A stretch of DNA of 64,000 bases from an uncultured bacterium (GTDB lineage: Bacteria > Verrucomicrobiota > Kiritimatiellia > CAIKKV01): assembly GCA_938038445.1 (NCBI GenBank), contig CALHRZ010000003.1, positions 186,001 to 250,000 on the forward strand. The letters run 5' to 3'. Positions 17,712 to 26,734 of the stretch are shown in pieces; the stretch's first letter is position 1; each line of letters opens with the position of its first letter. Below the pieces are notes generated by a model. It worked only from the letters and a program-made list of their open reading frames with translations, was not told where the DNA came from and did not search any database. The position numbers and the translations under genes were made by a program.

Positions 17712-19223
17712 TTAGAGTTCGCAGAACTCGCCATCCATGGAAAGGCGGCGGCAGGGGTAACGCCAGGTTTCGCCGGGTTCTCCGATGAGGGTTTCGACGG
17801 CTTCAGGTCCCCAAGATCCGGCTGGATAACCGTAGAGGGGGATGGTGGCGTCGGTTTGCCATGCATGGAGAATCGGGTCGATAACGTTCCAGGCGGCTTC
17901 CGTTTCGGCGGCGGTTGGGAAAAGCGTTCCGTCGCCGTGAAACACGTCGAGGAGCAAGCGTTCGTAGGCGTCCGGCAGTCGGAGAGAGCCGAGGGATCGG
18001 TAGTGGAATTCCAGCGCGGCCTCCTGGGTTTTGAAACTGGTGCCGGGTGTTTTGAGATTGAACCGGAGGAGAAGACCTTCATCCGGCTGGATTCGGAGGA
18101 TGAATTGGTTGGCGGGGAGGGGGCGTCCATTGTCTTGTCGAAACAGGAGAGGGGGAGTGGGGTGGAAATGAATGACCGCTTCGGTGACGCGGGTAGGGAG
18201 GCGTTTGCCGGTGCGGATGCAGAACGGCACATTGTGCCAACGGGGAATATCCACGAATAAGCGCAGGGCGGCGAATGTTTCCGTTCGACTGTCCGAGGGG
18301 ATTCCGATTTCTTCCCGATAGCCGGGGAGGGAGGTGCCCTTGAGGGTGGCGCGGAGATATTGGCCGCGAATTGTGTCCAGGGGGATACGCTTGCGGGGGA
18401 TAGGGCGGATTGATTCGAGGACTTTGAGGGTTTCGCGGCGGATGGCGCGATCTTGGAGGGAGGAGGGAGTTTCCATCGCCAGAAAGGCGAGAATCTGGAG
18501 GAGATGGTTTTGCACCATGTCCCGAAGGGCGCCGGCTTGATCATAATAGCCGGCCCGGTGGCCGATCCCTTCGTCTTCGGCCGCTGTGATTTCGACGCGG
18601 CGGACATGGGTTCGATGCCAGAGTGCTTCGAAAAAGGTGTTGGAGAACCGAGCGGCGAGAATATTCTGGACCGTTTCCTTTCCGAGGTAGTGATCCATGC
18701 GGAAGATGGACTCTTCGGAGAAGGCGGAGGCCAGACGGAGGTTGAGAGTGCGGGCGGAAGAGGCGTCCGAACCGAACGGTTTTTCGACCACCACACGGCA
18801 CCAGCCTTTTGGCGGGGAAGAGCGGCAAAGATTGGATGCAACCAATCCGTCCACAATGGGAACGAGAAGGGCCGGAGGGACGGATAGGTAGAAGAGGAGG
18901 CGGAGAGGAATGGGGGTCTTTGGGAACAACCGGTACAATTTCGTTGCGAGTTGGGGATAAGCTTCGGGGGAGGCGGGGTTCGCTGCGAGAAAATGGGTGC
19001 GGGCGAGAAAATCGGAAGGTGGCGGATTGCTGCACGCGGTGCGGATTCGTTCACGAAAGGCGGCATCATCCATGGGGGTTCGCCCCACACCCAACAGGGT
19101 GAAAGGCGTTGGAAGGAGGTTTTGCTCATGTAGTCGGCAAAGGGCGGGATAAATCTTTCGGGAGGCGAGATCGCCGGTAGCGCCGAAGAGGATCAGGACG
19201 GTTGGCGGCGGTTCGTCGCTCAT
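17712..19223 (-). CDS. zwf: Glucose-6-phosphate 1-dehydrogenase
   Basis: This is the first enzyme of the oxidative pentose phosphate pathway, converting glucose 6-phosphate to 6-phosphogluconolactone and reducing NADP. The 503-residue protein has the cofactor loop G-A-T-G-D-L-A-S-R-K (residues 14-23), the V-E-K-P-F-G strand, and the substrate signature D-H-Y-L-G-K-E with its catalytic His. I chose the start at 19223 because its ATG overlaps the TGA of the upstream PAS gene; the longer frame to 19286 would add 21 unconvincing residues. No pgl or gnd lies next to it. Coupling to a Cys-rich PAS protein suggests a redox or metabolic link. Confidence 0.95.
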   Translation of the reverse strand: MSDEPPPTVLILFGATGDLASRKIYPALCRLHEQNLLPTPFTLLGVGRTPMDDAAFRERIRTACSNPPPSDFLARTHFLAANPASPEAYPQLATKLYRLFPKTPIPLRLLFYLSVPPALLVPIVDGLVASNLCRSSPPKGWCRVVVEKPFGSDASSARTLNLRLASAFSEESIFRMDHYLGKETVQNILAARFSNTFFEALWHRTHVRRVEITAAEDEGIGHRAGYYDQAGALRDMVQNHLLQILAFLAMETPSSLQDRAIRRETLKVLESIRPIPRKRIPLDTIRGQYLRATLKGTSLPGYREEIGIPSDSRTETFAALRLFVDIPRWHNVPFCIRTGKRLPTRVTEAVIHFHPTPPLLFRQDNGRPLPANQFILRIQPDEGLLLRFNLKTPGTSFKTQEAALEFHYRSLGSLRLPDAYERLLLDVFHGDGTLFPTAAETEAAWNVIDPILHAWQTDATIPLYGYPAGSWGPEAVETLIGEPGETWRYPCRRLSMDGEFCEL

Positions 19224-19717
19224 GCGGGAGGCGTTTTTTCGATCAGAAGGAAAATAAGATCGCCGGCTTTTTCCGTGGAGATCCAAATCGAAGCGGGTTC
19301 TTCGACGATGCAGGAGTCGAGATGGCCCGGAAGGCGCTTAATGGACTGACCGGTTTTTTGTGTATGGGAGATAGCCCGGCGAATTGCGCAACCGCAGCAG
19401 TGTACGGTTTTGCCGCAGCCTTCGGGCAAATCGGCCCAGGGGCATTCGAACACATCGCCGGGGAGGAGAGGAGTTTTGGAGGTGGCATGGAAGCCGGGGA
19501 GGGATCGAGCGGCTGAGTTGCCCCCCAGGACTTGGCCTTCGGTGTTGAGCAGGACGATGGGGAGATGCCACTGGTCAAGGAATTGTTCGAGGGGTGTCCC
19601 AAATTTTTCGTAAAGCTTTTCAGCGCAAGAGGGGCACAGCCCATGGGAGATGGGGCCATCCGGGGTTCGAACATCCTCCTTGATGAGTTTTTTGCACCAA
19701 GCACAGATCGTTTTCAT
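19220..19717 (-). CDS. Zinc-ribbon/PAS-domain protein with a Cys-rich cluster
   Basis: The 165-residue protein begins with a small metal-binding module (Cys5, Cys8, Cys28, Cys31, with His25 nearby). A PAS-like domain follows (L-P-I-V-L-L-N-T-E-G-Q-V, about residues 52-63 onward), interrupted or followed by a second Cys group: Cys92, Cys101, Cys107, Cys108 and Cys110. There is no kinase, GGDEF or DNA-binding domain. The Cys group could bind a metal, an Fe-S cluster or sense redox state; none of this is shown by sequence alone. It is the first gene of an operon with zwf and the LamG protein, and its predicted transcript starts at or next to the ATG. Confidence 0.65.
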   Translation of the reverse strand: MKTICAWCKKLIKEDVRTPDGPISHGLCPSCAEKLYEKFGTPLEQFLDQWHLPIVLLNTEGQVLGGNSAARSLPGFHATSKTPLLPGDVFECPWADLPEGCGKTVHCCGCAIRRAISHTQKTGQSIKRLPGHLDSCIVEEPASIWISTEKAGDLIFLLIEKTPPA

Positions 19718-19739
19718 CTTTGTTATTGTAGCATATAAT
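19711..19739 (+). promoter_or_regulatory. Sigma-70-type promoter for the LysM/coiled-coil genes
   Basis: TTTTCA (19711-19716), a 17-nt spacer and a perfect TATAAT (19734-19739). Transcription should begin near 19746, giving a leader of about 90 nt before the start at 19839. The -10 box lies inside the spacer of the opposing promoter. Confidence 0.5.
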
Positions 19740-19754
19740 AAGCATAGGTGGCAA
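19725..19754 (-). promoter_or_regulatory. Promoter of the PAS-zwf-LamG operon, predicting a leaderless mRNA
   Basis: On the minus strand TTGCCA (19754-19749), an 18-nt spacer and TACAAT (19730-19725). Only 7 nt separate the -10 box from the ATG at 19717, so transcription should start at or within 1-2 nt of the start codon. No ribosome site is present. Confidence 0.5.
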
Positions 19755-19838
19755 TTCCATATCGTGAAAAAGAGAAACGCGATTTTGGGGGATGGGAAGG
19801 GCTTGAGGGGGCGGGAAGGCTATGATAGGATTTGGCCC

Positions 19839-20564
19839 ATGGGCGTGATTTGTTTTAGAGTCTTCATGGGGCGCATTTCAGCGGTTGGGGCGGTTCTGCT
19901 GGCTACCGCATGGGCGGGGTTGGGGTGTCGGCGCGATGTGGCCGCTTTGGAGGAAACGGAACGCCGGCACCCTGATCTCGTGGTGGTCCGAGAAGCGCAG
20001 GAACGGGGTGACTGGGAAGAGGTGGAACGCCGATGGAAGGAGCTTTTGCGGCGGAAGGCGGATTGGCCGCTTGTCCATTTCGAGTATGCCCGTTTTCTTG
20101 ATGAAAGGGGCGAGCGTCCTTTGGCAGCCCTTTATCATTATATGCGCTATCAGGAGTTGAGACCCGAGGCGGAAAAGAACGAAGTGATCGGCCGCCGGAT
20201 CCGGCAATTGGCTGGAGAAATTGGTGGGTCACGGGCTTTGAGGGTGCGGCTTGAGCAAGCGGAAGCTCGTGTGGCGGCCCTTGAGGAGGAAAAGGCCCGA
20301 CTGTTGGCTGAGATGGCGGTGATGCATGAGCGGAGCACCATTCCGGCGGCCGGATCCCCTTGGACGGGACCCTCCGGTCCCTCTTTTTTGGCGACGATTT
20401 CCAATCGGTTTTATCGGGTCAAACCGGGCGACACTTTGATTCGTATTGCCGAAACCCTTTACGGCGACGGGGGCAAGGCGGCGCAGATTTTCGAAGCCAA
20501 TCGTTCCCAACTTAAAAGCATGGATGCGATACGTGTTGGCCAGGTGTTGGTGATCCCGCCGTAA
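19839..20564 (+). CDS. Envelope protein with TPR-like helices, coiled coil and C-terminal LysM
   Basis: The 241-residue protein has an N-terminal hydrophobic segment ending A-G-L-G-C, a possible but non-canonical lipobox. It is followed by helical, TPR-like repeats (about residues 45-120), a charged coiled coil (about 125-160) and a LysM domain at the C-terminus with Y-R-V-K-P-G-D-T-L and V-G-Q-V-L-V-I-P-P. It probably anchors to the membrane and binds peptidoglycan. ATG codons at 19839 and 19866 are both possible; the second gives a more compact signal sequence (M-G-R-I-S-A-V). It leads a run with two tail-anchored coiled-coil genes. Confidence 0.68.
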   Translation: MGVICFRVFMGRISAVGAVLLATAWAGLGCRRDVAALEETERRHPDLVVVREAQERGDWEEVERRWKELLRRKADWPLVHFEYARFLDERGERPLAALYHYMRYQELRPEAEKNEVIGRRIRQLAGEIGGSRALRVRLEQAEARVAALEEEKARLLAEMAVMHERSTIPAAGSPWTGPSGPSFLATISNRFYRVKPGDTLIRIAETLYGDGGKAAQIFEANRSQLKSMDAIRVGQVLVIPP

Positions 20565-20605
20565 GCGAGGCATCGAAACGGACGAGCGAACAAGGAGACA
20601 TAACG

Positions 20606-21337
20606 ATGGGTAAAGATTTTTTCGATGAGGATCTGGTTGAAACACGTTCGGCTCGTCCGGCTACGCCGGCATCAGCACCTGAGGCGGGCGGGTCGAGCGA
20701 TTTGCCTTCACGGCCGGTTTCCGATCTCAATCTGACCCGGATGGCGCGGTATCGAGAGCAGCGAACCGTTCAGTTGGCGGAGGCCGCTCGCGAAGCGGAG
20801 AGCATACGTCGCCGTTTGGAGGAGTTGGAACGGGAGCGGCGCCAGCGAGAGGAGGAGGTTCGCGAGGCGGATCGGTTTGAAAAGGGGCGTCAGGAAATGC
20901 TGGACCGGCTCGCCCAGGCGCTTGCGAAGCTCGACCAACAGGAGATGCAGGCGGTTCGGATGGCGGAGCTTTTGGCAGCCACCCGACAGCGATTCAAGGA
21001 GATGCAGACGCAGATTCGGGGGATCCAGGAGAAGGAATGGGACGAGAGTCGTTTGCGCGAGGAGATCACACGTGCCCTTTCCATCATTGAGGATGCGCGT
21101 AAGGAATATGGAAAAGCCATGGCCCGGCTGGAGGCGACGTCTTTGGGAGGGGGGGAAATGGAAGTTCAAGCGGCGCCCCTCGGAGGTCTTGGGACGGTTG
21201 CCGGCGGTCCGGTCTCTTTTGGAACCTGGTTTCGAACCGGGTTGGCCTTCTTTCTCCCACTCATGATTTTTTTAGGAGTTCTTGCGTTGGCTTTTCTGGT
21301 TGGTCTGCTGTTCAATCCGACTTCTTTTAGCCGATGA
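20606..21337 (+). CDS. Coiled-coil protein with C-terminal membrane segment
   Basis: The 243-residue protein has a disordered N-terminus rich in Ala, Pro and Ser (to about residue 35), a long charged coiled coil (about 45-175, rich in Glu, Arg and Gln), a Gly-rich linker and a hydrophobic segment at about 211-235. It should be inserted by its tail, with the coiled coil in the cytoplasm. I do not recognise the family. AGGAG lies 9 nt before the ATG. The stop overlaps the next start (ATGA), tying it to a smaller protein of the same design. Confidence 0.6.
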   Translation: MGKDFFDEDLVETRSARPATPASAPEAGGSSDLPSRPVSDLNLTRMARYREQRTVQLAEAAREAESIRRRLEELERERRQREEEVREADRFEKGRQEMLDRLAQALAKLDQQEMQAVRMAELLAATRQRFKEMQTQIRGIQEKEWDESRLREEITRALSIIEDARKEYGKAMARLEATSLGGGEMEVQAAPLGGLGTVAGGPVSFGTWFRTGLAFFLPLMIFLGVLALAFLVGLLFNPTSFSR

Positions 21338-21756
21338 GAACCCGGGAAGCCGAACTTCGATGGAGCGAGAAAAGCCGCGAGCGACTTCGAGCGATCGAGC
21401 GGGAAGTCGGGCAGCTTCGGGGGCGGTTGAGTGAACTTACCGAACAGTATCCGCTGGATCGGCGGGATCCTGGGGTTTCCTCGGCCGGTTCCCTTGTACG
21501 GGGGCGAATTCCAGAGGACGTTCTGCCTGTTCCGGAAGCGAGTGGTTTAAGCATTCGGGATCGGCCGTATGCGCCGGCGGATGAACGGGAGCGAGAACGG
21601 TTTGCCCATTATCTGGCGAGTGCCGATTTGGCCCGTACCGCTCCCCAGCTTCGCCGGGAACGGATTGCCCATCGGAATCGCGCGATCGTTATGGCGATTT
21701 TGGCTTTGTTCCTTGTGGTGGCCGTGGTACTCTTATATCTCCGTCACCGCGGCTAA
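21334..21756 (+). CDS. Short coiled-coil protein with C-terminal membrane segment
   Basis: The 140-residue protein has a coiled coil at about residues 8-42, a Pro- and Arg-rich middle part, and a hydrophobic tail at about 118-135 followed by R-H-R-G. It is a predicted tail-anchored membrane protein like its upstream neighbour, with which it overlaps by 4 nt. The pair may form a hetero-oligomer. I do not recognise a family. gatC begins 45 nt downstream. Confidence 0.58.
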   Translation: MRTREAELRWSEKSRERLRAIEREVGQLRGRLSELTEQYPLDRRDPGVSSAGSLVRGRIPEDVLPVPEASGLSIRDRPYAPADERERERFAHYLASADLARTAPQLRRERIAHRNRAIVMAILALFLVVAVVLLYLRHRG

Positions 21757-21801
21757 GATTCGCGGCGCGGACTTTGTTGGTGAGTCTACGACCGAGGGAC
21801 G

Positions 21802-22095
21802 ATGGAGCAACCGCAAATCAACGTCGAATATGTTGCCCGACTGGCCCGGTTGGAATTGGAGCCGGAGGAGCGGGATCTTTTTCAAGGACAACTGGACCAG
21901 ATTCTCTCTTATTTCGAGAGAATTCGACAGGTGGCCGTGGAGGGTGTGGAACCCACTGCGCATACACGGCCAGTGTACAATGTTTTTCGTGAGGATGAAC
22001 CGACGCCTGGTTTTTCGTCCGAAGTGGCGTTGAAGAATGCTCCGTCATCGGCGGACGGATTGTTTATTGTACCGAGGATTGTTGAAACGTCGTGA
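21802..22095 (+). CDS. gatC: Asp-tRNA(Asn)/Glu-tRNA(Gln) amidotransferase subunit C
   Basis: This 97-residue subunit holds GatA and GatB together in the enzyme that converts Glu-tRNA(Gln) to Gln-tRNA(Gln) or Asp-tRNA(Asn) to Asn-tRNA(Asn). The N-terminal helices (V-E-Y-V-A-R-L-A-R-L-E-L) and the belt region (R-x-D-E-P-T-P-G, here R-E-D-E-P-T-P-G) are typical. GAGGGA precedes the ATG. It overlaps gatA by 4 nt (GTGA), and the order C-A-B is conserved. Confidence 0.9.
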   Translation: MEQPQINVEYVARLARLELEPEERDLFQGQLDQILSYFERIRQVAVEGVEPTAHTRPVYNVFREDEPTPGFSSEVALKNAPSSADGLFIVPRIVETS

Positions 22096-23576
22096 GGAAC
22101 GAAGTTACCCATTGGACGCTGGCGGAAACCTGTCGCCATTTGGAGGCAGGTGATTGCTGTTCGGTCGAACTGGTGGAAGCCCTGTTGGCGGTTATTGCGG
22201 AGCGCGATCCGCTGATTCACAGCTATATTTATCTGAACGCGGAAGAAGCCTTGGATGCGGCACGGGAGGCGGATGCCTCCCGTGCGGCGGGAAAGGGGGG
22301 ACGACTCTTGGGCGTTCCGATTGCGGTGAAGGATGTGTTGAACGTACGGGGACAACCCTGTCGCTGTGGTTCCCGGATTTTGAAGGGGTACACGGCGCCC
22401 TATGATGCGACGGTTATAGCTCGCCTTCGCGCGGAAGGGGCGATTTTTCTTGGCCGGACCAACATGGACGAGTTCGCGATGGGATCCACGACGGAGAACT
22501 CCGCCGAGGGGCCGACGCGAAATCCGTGGAATTTGGAACGAGTGCCGGGGGGTTCCAGCGGGGGGTCGGCGGCGGCGGTTGCTGCCGGCGAGGCGTTGGC
22601 GGCGCTTGGTTCGGATACAGGGGGTTCCGTTCGGCAGCCGGCTGCCTTTTGCGGCTGTACGGGTTTAAAGCCGACGTACGGCCTTCTCTCTCGGTATGGA
22701 CTTGTGGCGTATGCTTCGTCGCTCGATCAGGTCGGCACCTTGACGAAGGATGTTGAGGATGCAGCCTTGCTTTTGTCCGTCATGGCGGGACGGGACCCGC
22801 ACGATTCGACGTCGCTGGACACGCCGTCCGTCCATTATTCGGCCGTGGAAGGTTTCGATTTGCGGGGGCTTCGGCTGGGGCTTCCGAAGGAGTATTTTGA
22901 GGGGGGGATGGAGTGGGAGGTGGAACGGACGATTCAAGCGGCCATTGCGGTTTGCCGGGAGTTGGGTGCCGAGATCCGTGAGGTTTCGCTGCCGCACACG
23001 GCGTTGGCGATTCCGACCTATTATTTGATCGCCTGTGCCGAGGCTTCTACGAATCTCGCGCGGTACGATGGCGTGCGATACGGTTATCGGACTCCGGACG
23101 CGGCGGACGTGGAAACCTTGCATAGCCGAACGCGCGCCGAGGGTTTTGGCCGGGAGGTCAAAAGGCGAATCATTTTGGGGACGTACGCCTTGAGCCGGGG
23201 ATATTACGAGGAATATTATGGAAGAGCCCAGCGGGTTCGGACGCTGATCCGCCGAGACTTTGAGGAGGCGTTTCGGAATTGCGATGCCCTGCTGACCCCT
23301 ACGACCCCAACGGCGGCTTATCCTCTTGGGGAGCGGGTGGAGGATCCTTTGCGCATGTATCTGGGGGATGTGTACACCGTTCCTGCGAATCTGGCTGGGC
23401 TTTGCGGTTTGACGGTGCCGTGCGGTTTCACGAAGGAGTTATTGCCGGTGGGGCTGCAGATGTTGGGGCCGGCGCTGGGGGAGAGCGTTTTGTTTCGGGT
23501 TGGGGGTGCCTTTCAGAAGGCGACGGCATGGCATCGGCAGCGGCCGCCTTTTCCGGTGGCAGGGAGTGCGCGATGA
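22092..23576 (+). CDS. gatA: Asp-tRNA(Asn)/Glu-tRNA(Gln) amidotransferase subunit A
   Basis: The amidase subunit releases ammonia from glutamine for transfer to the misacylated tRNA. The 494-residue protein carries the amidase signature G-G-S-S-G-G-S-A-A-A-V near residue 155, the catalytic Lys in I-A-V-K-D-V, and the cis-Ser/Ser pair in G-S-D-T-G-G-S. Translation starts at GTG 22092, overlapping the gatC stop. The end overlaps the gatB start (ATGA). The presence of gatCAB suggests that the organism charges tRNA(Gln) and/or tRNA(Asn) indirectly. Confidence 0.95.
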   Translation: MRNEVTHWTLAETCRHLEAGDCCSVELVEALLAVIAERDPLIHSYIYLNAEEALDAAREADASRAAGKGGRLLGVPIAVKDVLNVRGQPCRCGSRILKGYTAPYDATVIARLRAEGAIFLGRTNMDEFAMGSTTENSAEGPTRNPWNLERVPGGSSGGSAAAVAAGEALAALGSDTGGSVRQPAAFCGCTGLKPTYGLLSRYGLVAYASSLDQVGTLTKDVEDAALLLSVMAGRDPHDSTSLDTPSVHYSAVEGFDLRGLRLGLPKEYFEGGMEWEVERTIQAAIAVCRELGAEIREVSLPHTALAIPTYYLIACAEASTNLARYDGVRYGYRTPDAADVETLHSRTRAEGFGREVKRRIILGTYALSRGYYEEYYGRAQRVRTLIRRDFEEAFRNCDALLTPTTPTAAYPLGERVEDPLRMYLGDVYTVPANLAGLCGLTVPCGFTKELLPVGLQMLGPALGESVLFRVGGAFQKATAWHRQRPPFPVAGSAR

Positions 23577-25024
23577 AGTGGAAAGCCTCCATCGGGCTGG
23601 AGGTTCACGTACAGTTGGCGACGCAGACGAAGCTGTTCTGCGGCTGCCGGACGACGGATTCCAACGCTCCGCCCAACAGTTCCGTTTGTCCGGTCTGTCT
23701 GGGCTATCCGGGCGCCTTGCCAGTGCTCAATCGGGAGGCGGTGCGGCTGACGGTTCGGACGGGTCTCATGCTGGGTTGCGCGATTCGGGCGACGAGTTGG
23801 TTCGATCGGAAGAGTTATTTTTATCCTGATATGCCGAAAAACTATCAGATCTCGCAGTATGCGGCGCCGCTCTGCGAAGGGGGGGCGGTTGAGGTGGAGG
23901 GAGAGGATGGGATTCGGCGCACGGTCCGTCTTCGGCGCATTCACCTGGAGGAGGACGTGGCCAAGAGTCTGCACATTGGGCGGCGGAGTGGAGTGGATTT
24001 CAACCGGGCGGGGGTTCCCCTCATGGAGATTGTGACGGAGCCGGACATGGGGTCGCCCGATGAGGCTTTTGCTTTTCTGCTGGCGTTGAAGCGGATTCTC
24101 TTGTGTTTGGCGGTCAGTCCCTGCAATCTTGAGGAGGGGAATCTGCGGTGCGACATCAATTGCAGTGTACGTCCGGCGGACCGTTCGGAACTCGGTACGA
24201 AAGTGGAAATCAAGAATCTAAACACGTTCAAGGGAGTACGGGATGCGCTTCGGCACGAACTGGAGCGGCAGCAGGCGGCGCTTGAGGCCGGAGAGCTTTT
24301 GGAACAGGAGACCCGCCGGTGGGATGCCGACGCGGGGGCGACCTTTTCGATGCGGACGAAGGAACAGGCGCACGATTATCGGTACTTTCCCGAGCCGGAT
24401 TTGATGCCGGTTCGGATTTCGGTAGAAGAACGAGAGTCCTGGCGGGCGGCGCTTCCCGAAATGCCCGCTCGCCGATGCGAGCGATTCATGCAGGAGTACG
24501 GGCTTCCGGAATACGATGCGCGGGTCTTGACGGCGGACCGGGCGATCGCGGATTATTTCGAGGAAGCGGCGCGGGGCGCGTCGAATCCCAAGTGGGTGGC
24601 GAATTGGATGATGACGGAGATGCTGCGGCGCATGGCCGATGCACCTTCCGAGGCATGGGCGCGGCTTCCCGTTCGTCCGGCGGCGCTGCGGGAGTTGGCG
24701 GAGCTGGCGGGTCGTGGTGTGATCAATTCGCCCACGGCGAAAGCGGTGTTAGACGTGCTTTTTGAACGGGGTGGGGATCCGGTGGCGATCGTGCAGGAGC
24801 GTGGCTGGGGGCAGATCAGCGACGCTGCGGCGGTAGGGGGTTTGGCTGACCGGGTGATTCGGGAACATGAGCGGGTGGCGGCCGACTTTCGGAACGGGAA
24901 GGCGGCTGCGCTTCAATTCCTCATCGGGCAAGGGATGCGTCTGAGTCGTGGAAAGGCGAATCCCGCCTTGTTGAGGGACGAACTGATTCGGAGGTTGGGA
25001 TCGCGATCGGAGAGCGCAGGATGA
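23573..25024 (+). CDS. gatB: Asp-tRNA(Asn)/Glu-tRNA(Gln) amidotransferase subunit B
   Basis: The kinase-like subunit activates the tRNA-bound Glu or Asp and receives ammonia from GatA. The 483-residue sequence begins I-G-L-E-V-H-V-Q-L, contains the zinc-type C-G-C and C-P-V-C segments near residues 22-43, F-Y-P-D-M-P-K-N-Y-Q and N-F-N/D-R-x-G-V-P-L-M-E-I type motifs, and ends with the YqeY-like tail. The start at 23573 overlaps the gatA stop. It overlaps the following pilB by 4 nt, which is an unexpected link between translation and pilus genes. Confidence 0.95.
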   Translation: MKWKASIGLEVHVQLATQTKLFCGCRTTDSNAPPNSSVCPVCLGYPGALPVLNREAVRLTVRTGLMLGCAIRATSWFDRKSYFYPDMPKNYQISQYAAPLCEGGAVEVEGEDGIRRTVRLRRIHLEEDVAKSLHIGRRSGVDFNRAGVPLMEIVTEPDMGSPDEAFAFLLALKRILLCLAVSPCNLEEGNLRCDINCSVRPADRSELGTKVEIKNLNTFKGVRDALRHELERQQAALEAGELLEQETRRWDADAGATFSMRTKEQAHDYRYFPEPDLMPVRISVEERESWRAALPEMPARRCERFMQEYGLPEYDARVLTADRAIADYFEEAARGASNPKWVANWMMTEMLRRMADAPSEAWARLPVRPAALRELAELAGRGVINSPTAKAVLDVLFERGGDPVAIVQERGWGQISDAAAVGGLADRVIREHERVAADFRNGKAAALQFLIGQGMRLSRGKANPALLRDELIRRLGSRSESAG

Positions 25025-26730
25025 CATCCAACGACGAGTTCGTGCTGGAAATTCTGGAGGAGGAGGGGCTGGTCACCCGCGCCCAAATCGAGGAAGCGCG
25101 CGCGCAGTCCCGCGAAGACCACACACCGGTGGACGTGCTGATCGAACAAAACGTGCTGTCCAAGAGTGACGTGATGGCGGCGGTGGCGGCTCGTTTTGGG
25201 ATGGAGATGATTTCCTTGACCGGCATGGCAATTCCGGCCGAAGTGACCCAGAAGATTTCCCCCGAAATCGCGCGCCAATTCAAGGTGATCCCGGTTCACC
25301 ATCACGAAAACACGTTGACCGTTGCCGTTGGCGATCCGCTGGACGTGGACACCTTGGACAAGCTGCGGTATATGCTGAAGATGAACATCGAGGGGGTGGT
25401 GGCCCTCCCTGAGGAGATACAGGTGGCGCTCGAACGGTATTATACCACGGAATCCTCGCTTGCCGAACTGAGCGCCATGTTGGACCGGACGGCGGAAGTG
25501 GACGTTCGAAGCGCCGCGCCGGAGGGGGTCATGGCGGATTCCGCGGATGTGACGGATTCCGATGTGCCGATCATCAAGCTGGTCAGCTTGATTATTTACG
25601 AGGCCTATCGGAACCGAGCTTCGGACATTCATCTGGAACCGATGGAAAAGCGGTTTCGCGTCCGGTACCGGATCGACGGAGTACTCCACGAGGTGGACAG
25701 TCCTCCGAAGCGTCTGCAATCCGCGATCCTGAGCCGCGTGAAAATCATGGCGAACATGAAGATCGCGGAGAAACGGGTACCGCAGGACGGGCGCATTTCC
25801 TTCAATGTAAGCGGTCGGGAATTGGATCTTCGGGTGAGCACGGTTCCTTCGGTGCACGGGGAGAGCATCGTGATGCGGATTTTGGACAAGCAAAGCCTGG
25901 CATTGGGGCTTCCGAAGCTGGGTTTTTTGACCGACGACCAGGAAATATTTGAGAAGCTGATTCAACTCCCCGACGGTATTTTGCTGGTGACGGGTCCGAC
26001 AGGGTCGGGCAAAACGACGACCCTTTATGCTTGTTTGCATTACATCAATCGGCCCGATCGGAAAATCATCACGGTTGAGGACCCCATTGAGTATCACATG
26101 CCGGGGATTAACCAAGTGATGGTGAAGGAGGACATTGGGTTGACGTTTGCCGCCGCGCTGCGGTCCATATTGCGGCAGGCCCCGAACGTTGTGATGATCG
26201 GCGAAATTCGGGATTTTGAGACGGCGCGGATTGCGACGGAGGCGTCGTTGACCGGTCATCTCGTTTTCAGCACTCTCCATACGAACGACGCGCCCAGCGC
26301 CGTCACTCGTCTGCTGGATATCGGTATCAAGCCATTTCTGTTGGCGTCTTCGTTGCGGGCTGTGATGGCGCAGCGGTTGGTTCGGACGATTTGTCCCAGT
26401 TGCAAGGAGACGTATCGTCCGCTTCAGAGTGAGCTTCGGCTGATGGGAGCGATGGCGGCGGAGGCGAAGAATGTGGAGTTCTACAAGGGGCGGGGATGCA
26501 GCCGGTGTGCGCTCACGGGCTATTCTGGGCGGACCGGCATTTTCGAAATTTTTCAGGTGACGGACGAAATCCAGCGTATGATTTTCGACAAGAAACCGGC
26601 GAACGAGCTTCGGATTCGAGCTCGAGAGCGGGGGATGCGGACTCTTCGGGAAGACGGGATGCGGAAGGTGCTGGGCGGTATTACGACGCTGGAAGAAGTT
26701 CTCCGGGTCACGATGGGCGACGAGGAGTGA
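25021..26730 (+). CDS. pilB: Type IV pilus/type II secretion assembly ATPase
   Basis: This 569-residue GspE/PilB-family ATPase powers pilin polymerisation at the inner membrane. It has an N-terminal MshEN-like domain (about residues 5-140), an N2 domain with A-S-D-I-H-L-E-P, Walker A G-P-T-G-S-G-K-T near residue 325, Walker B I-G-E-I-R-D, the His box [13 protein letters not shown], and a zinc tetracysteine (C-P-S-C and C-S-R-C). The start overlaps the gatB stop. It forms a cluster with pilT and a second pilB; no pilC or pilM is nearby. Confidence 0.92.
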   Translation: MTSNDEFVLEILEEEGLVTRAQIEEARAQSREDHTPVDVLIEQNVLSKSDVMAAVAARFGMEMISLTGMAIPAEVTQKISPEIARQFKVIPVHHHENTLTVAVGDPLDVDTLDKLRYMLKMNIEGVVALPEEIQVALERYYTTESSLAELSAMLDRTAEVDVRSAAPEGVMADSADVTDSDVPIIKLVSLIIYEAYRNRASDIHLEPMEKRFRVRYRIDGVLHEVDSPPKRLQSAILSRVKIMANMKIAEKRVPQDGRISFNVSGRELDLRVSTVPSVHGESIVMRILDKQSLALGLPKLGFLTDDQEIFEKLIQLPDGILLVTGPTGSGKTTTLYACLHYINRPDRKIITVEDPIEYHMPGINQVMVKEDIGLTFAAALRSILRQAPNVVMIGEIRDFETARIATEASLTGHLVFSTLHTNDAPSAVTRLLDIGIKPFLLASSLRAVMAQRLVRTICPSCKETYRPLQSELRLMGAMAAEAKNVEFYKGRGCSRCALTGYSGRTGIFEIFQVTDEIQRMIFDKKPANELRIRARERGMRTLREDGMRKVLGGITTLEEVLRVTMGDEE

Positions 26731-26734
26731 CGCC

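Noticed and set aside
16016-19129. A single 1037-residue minus-strand frame
   Set aside because: Its first ~475 residues are low-complexity Ser/Pro-rich sequence lying across zwf in another frame; only the part from 17698 looks like a protein (LamG/propeller).
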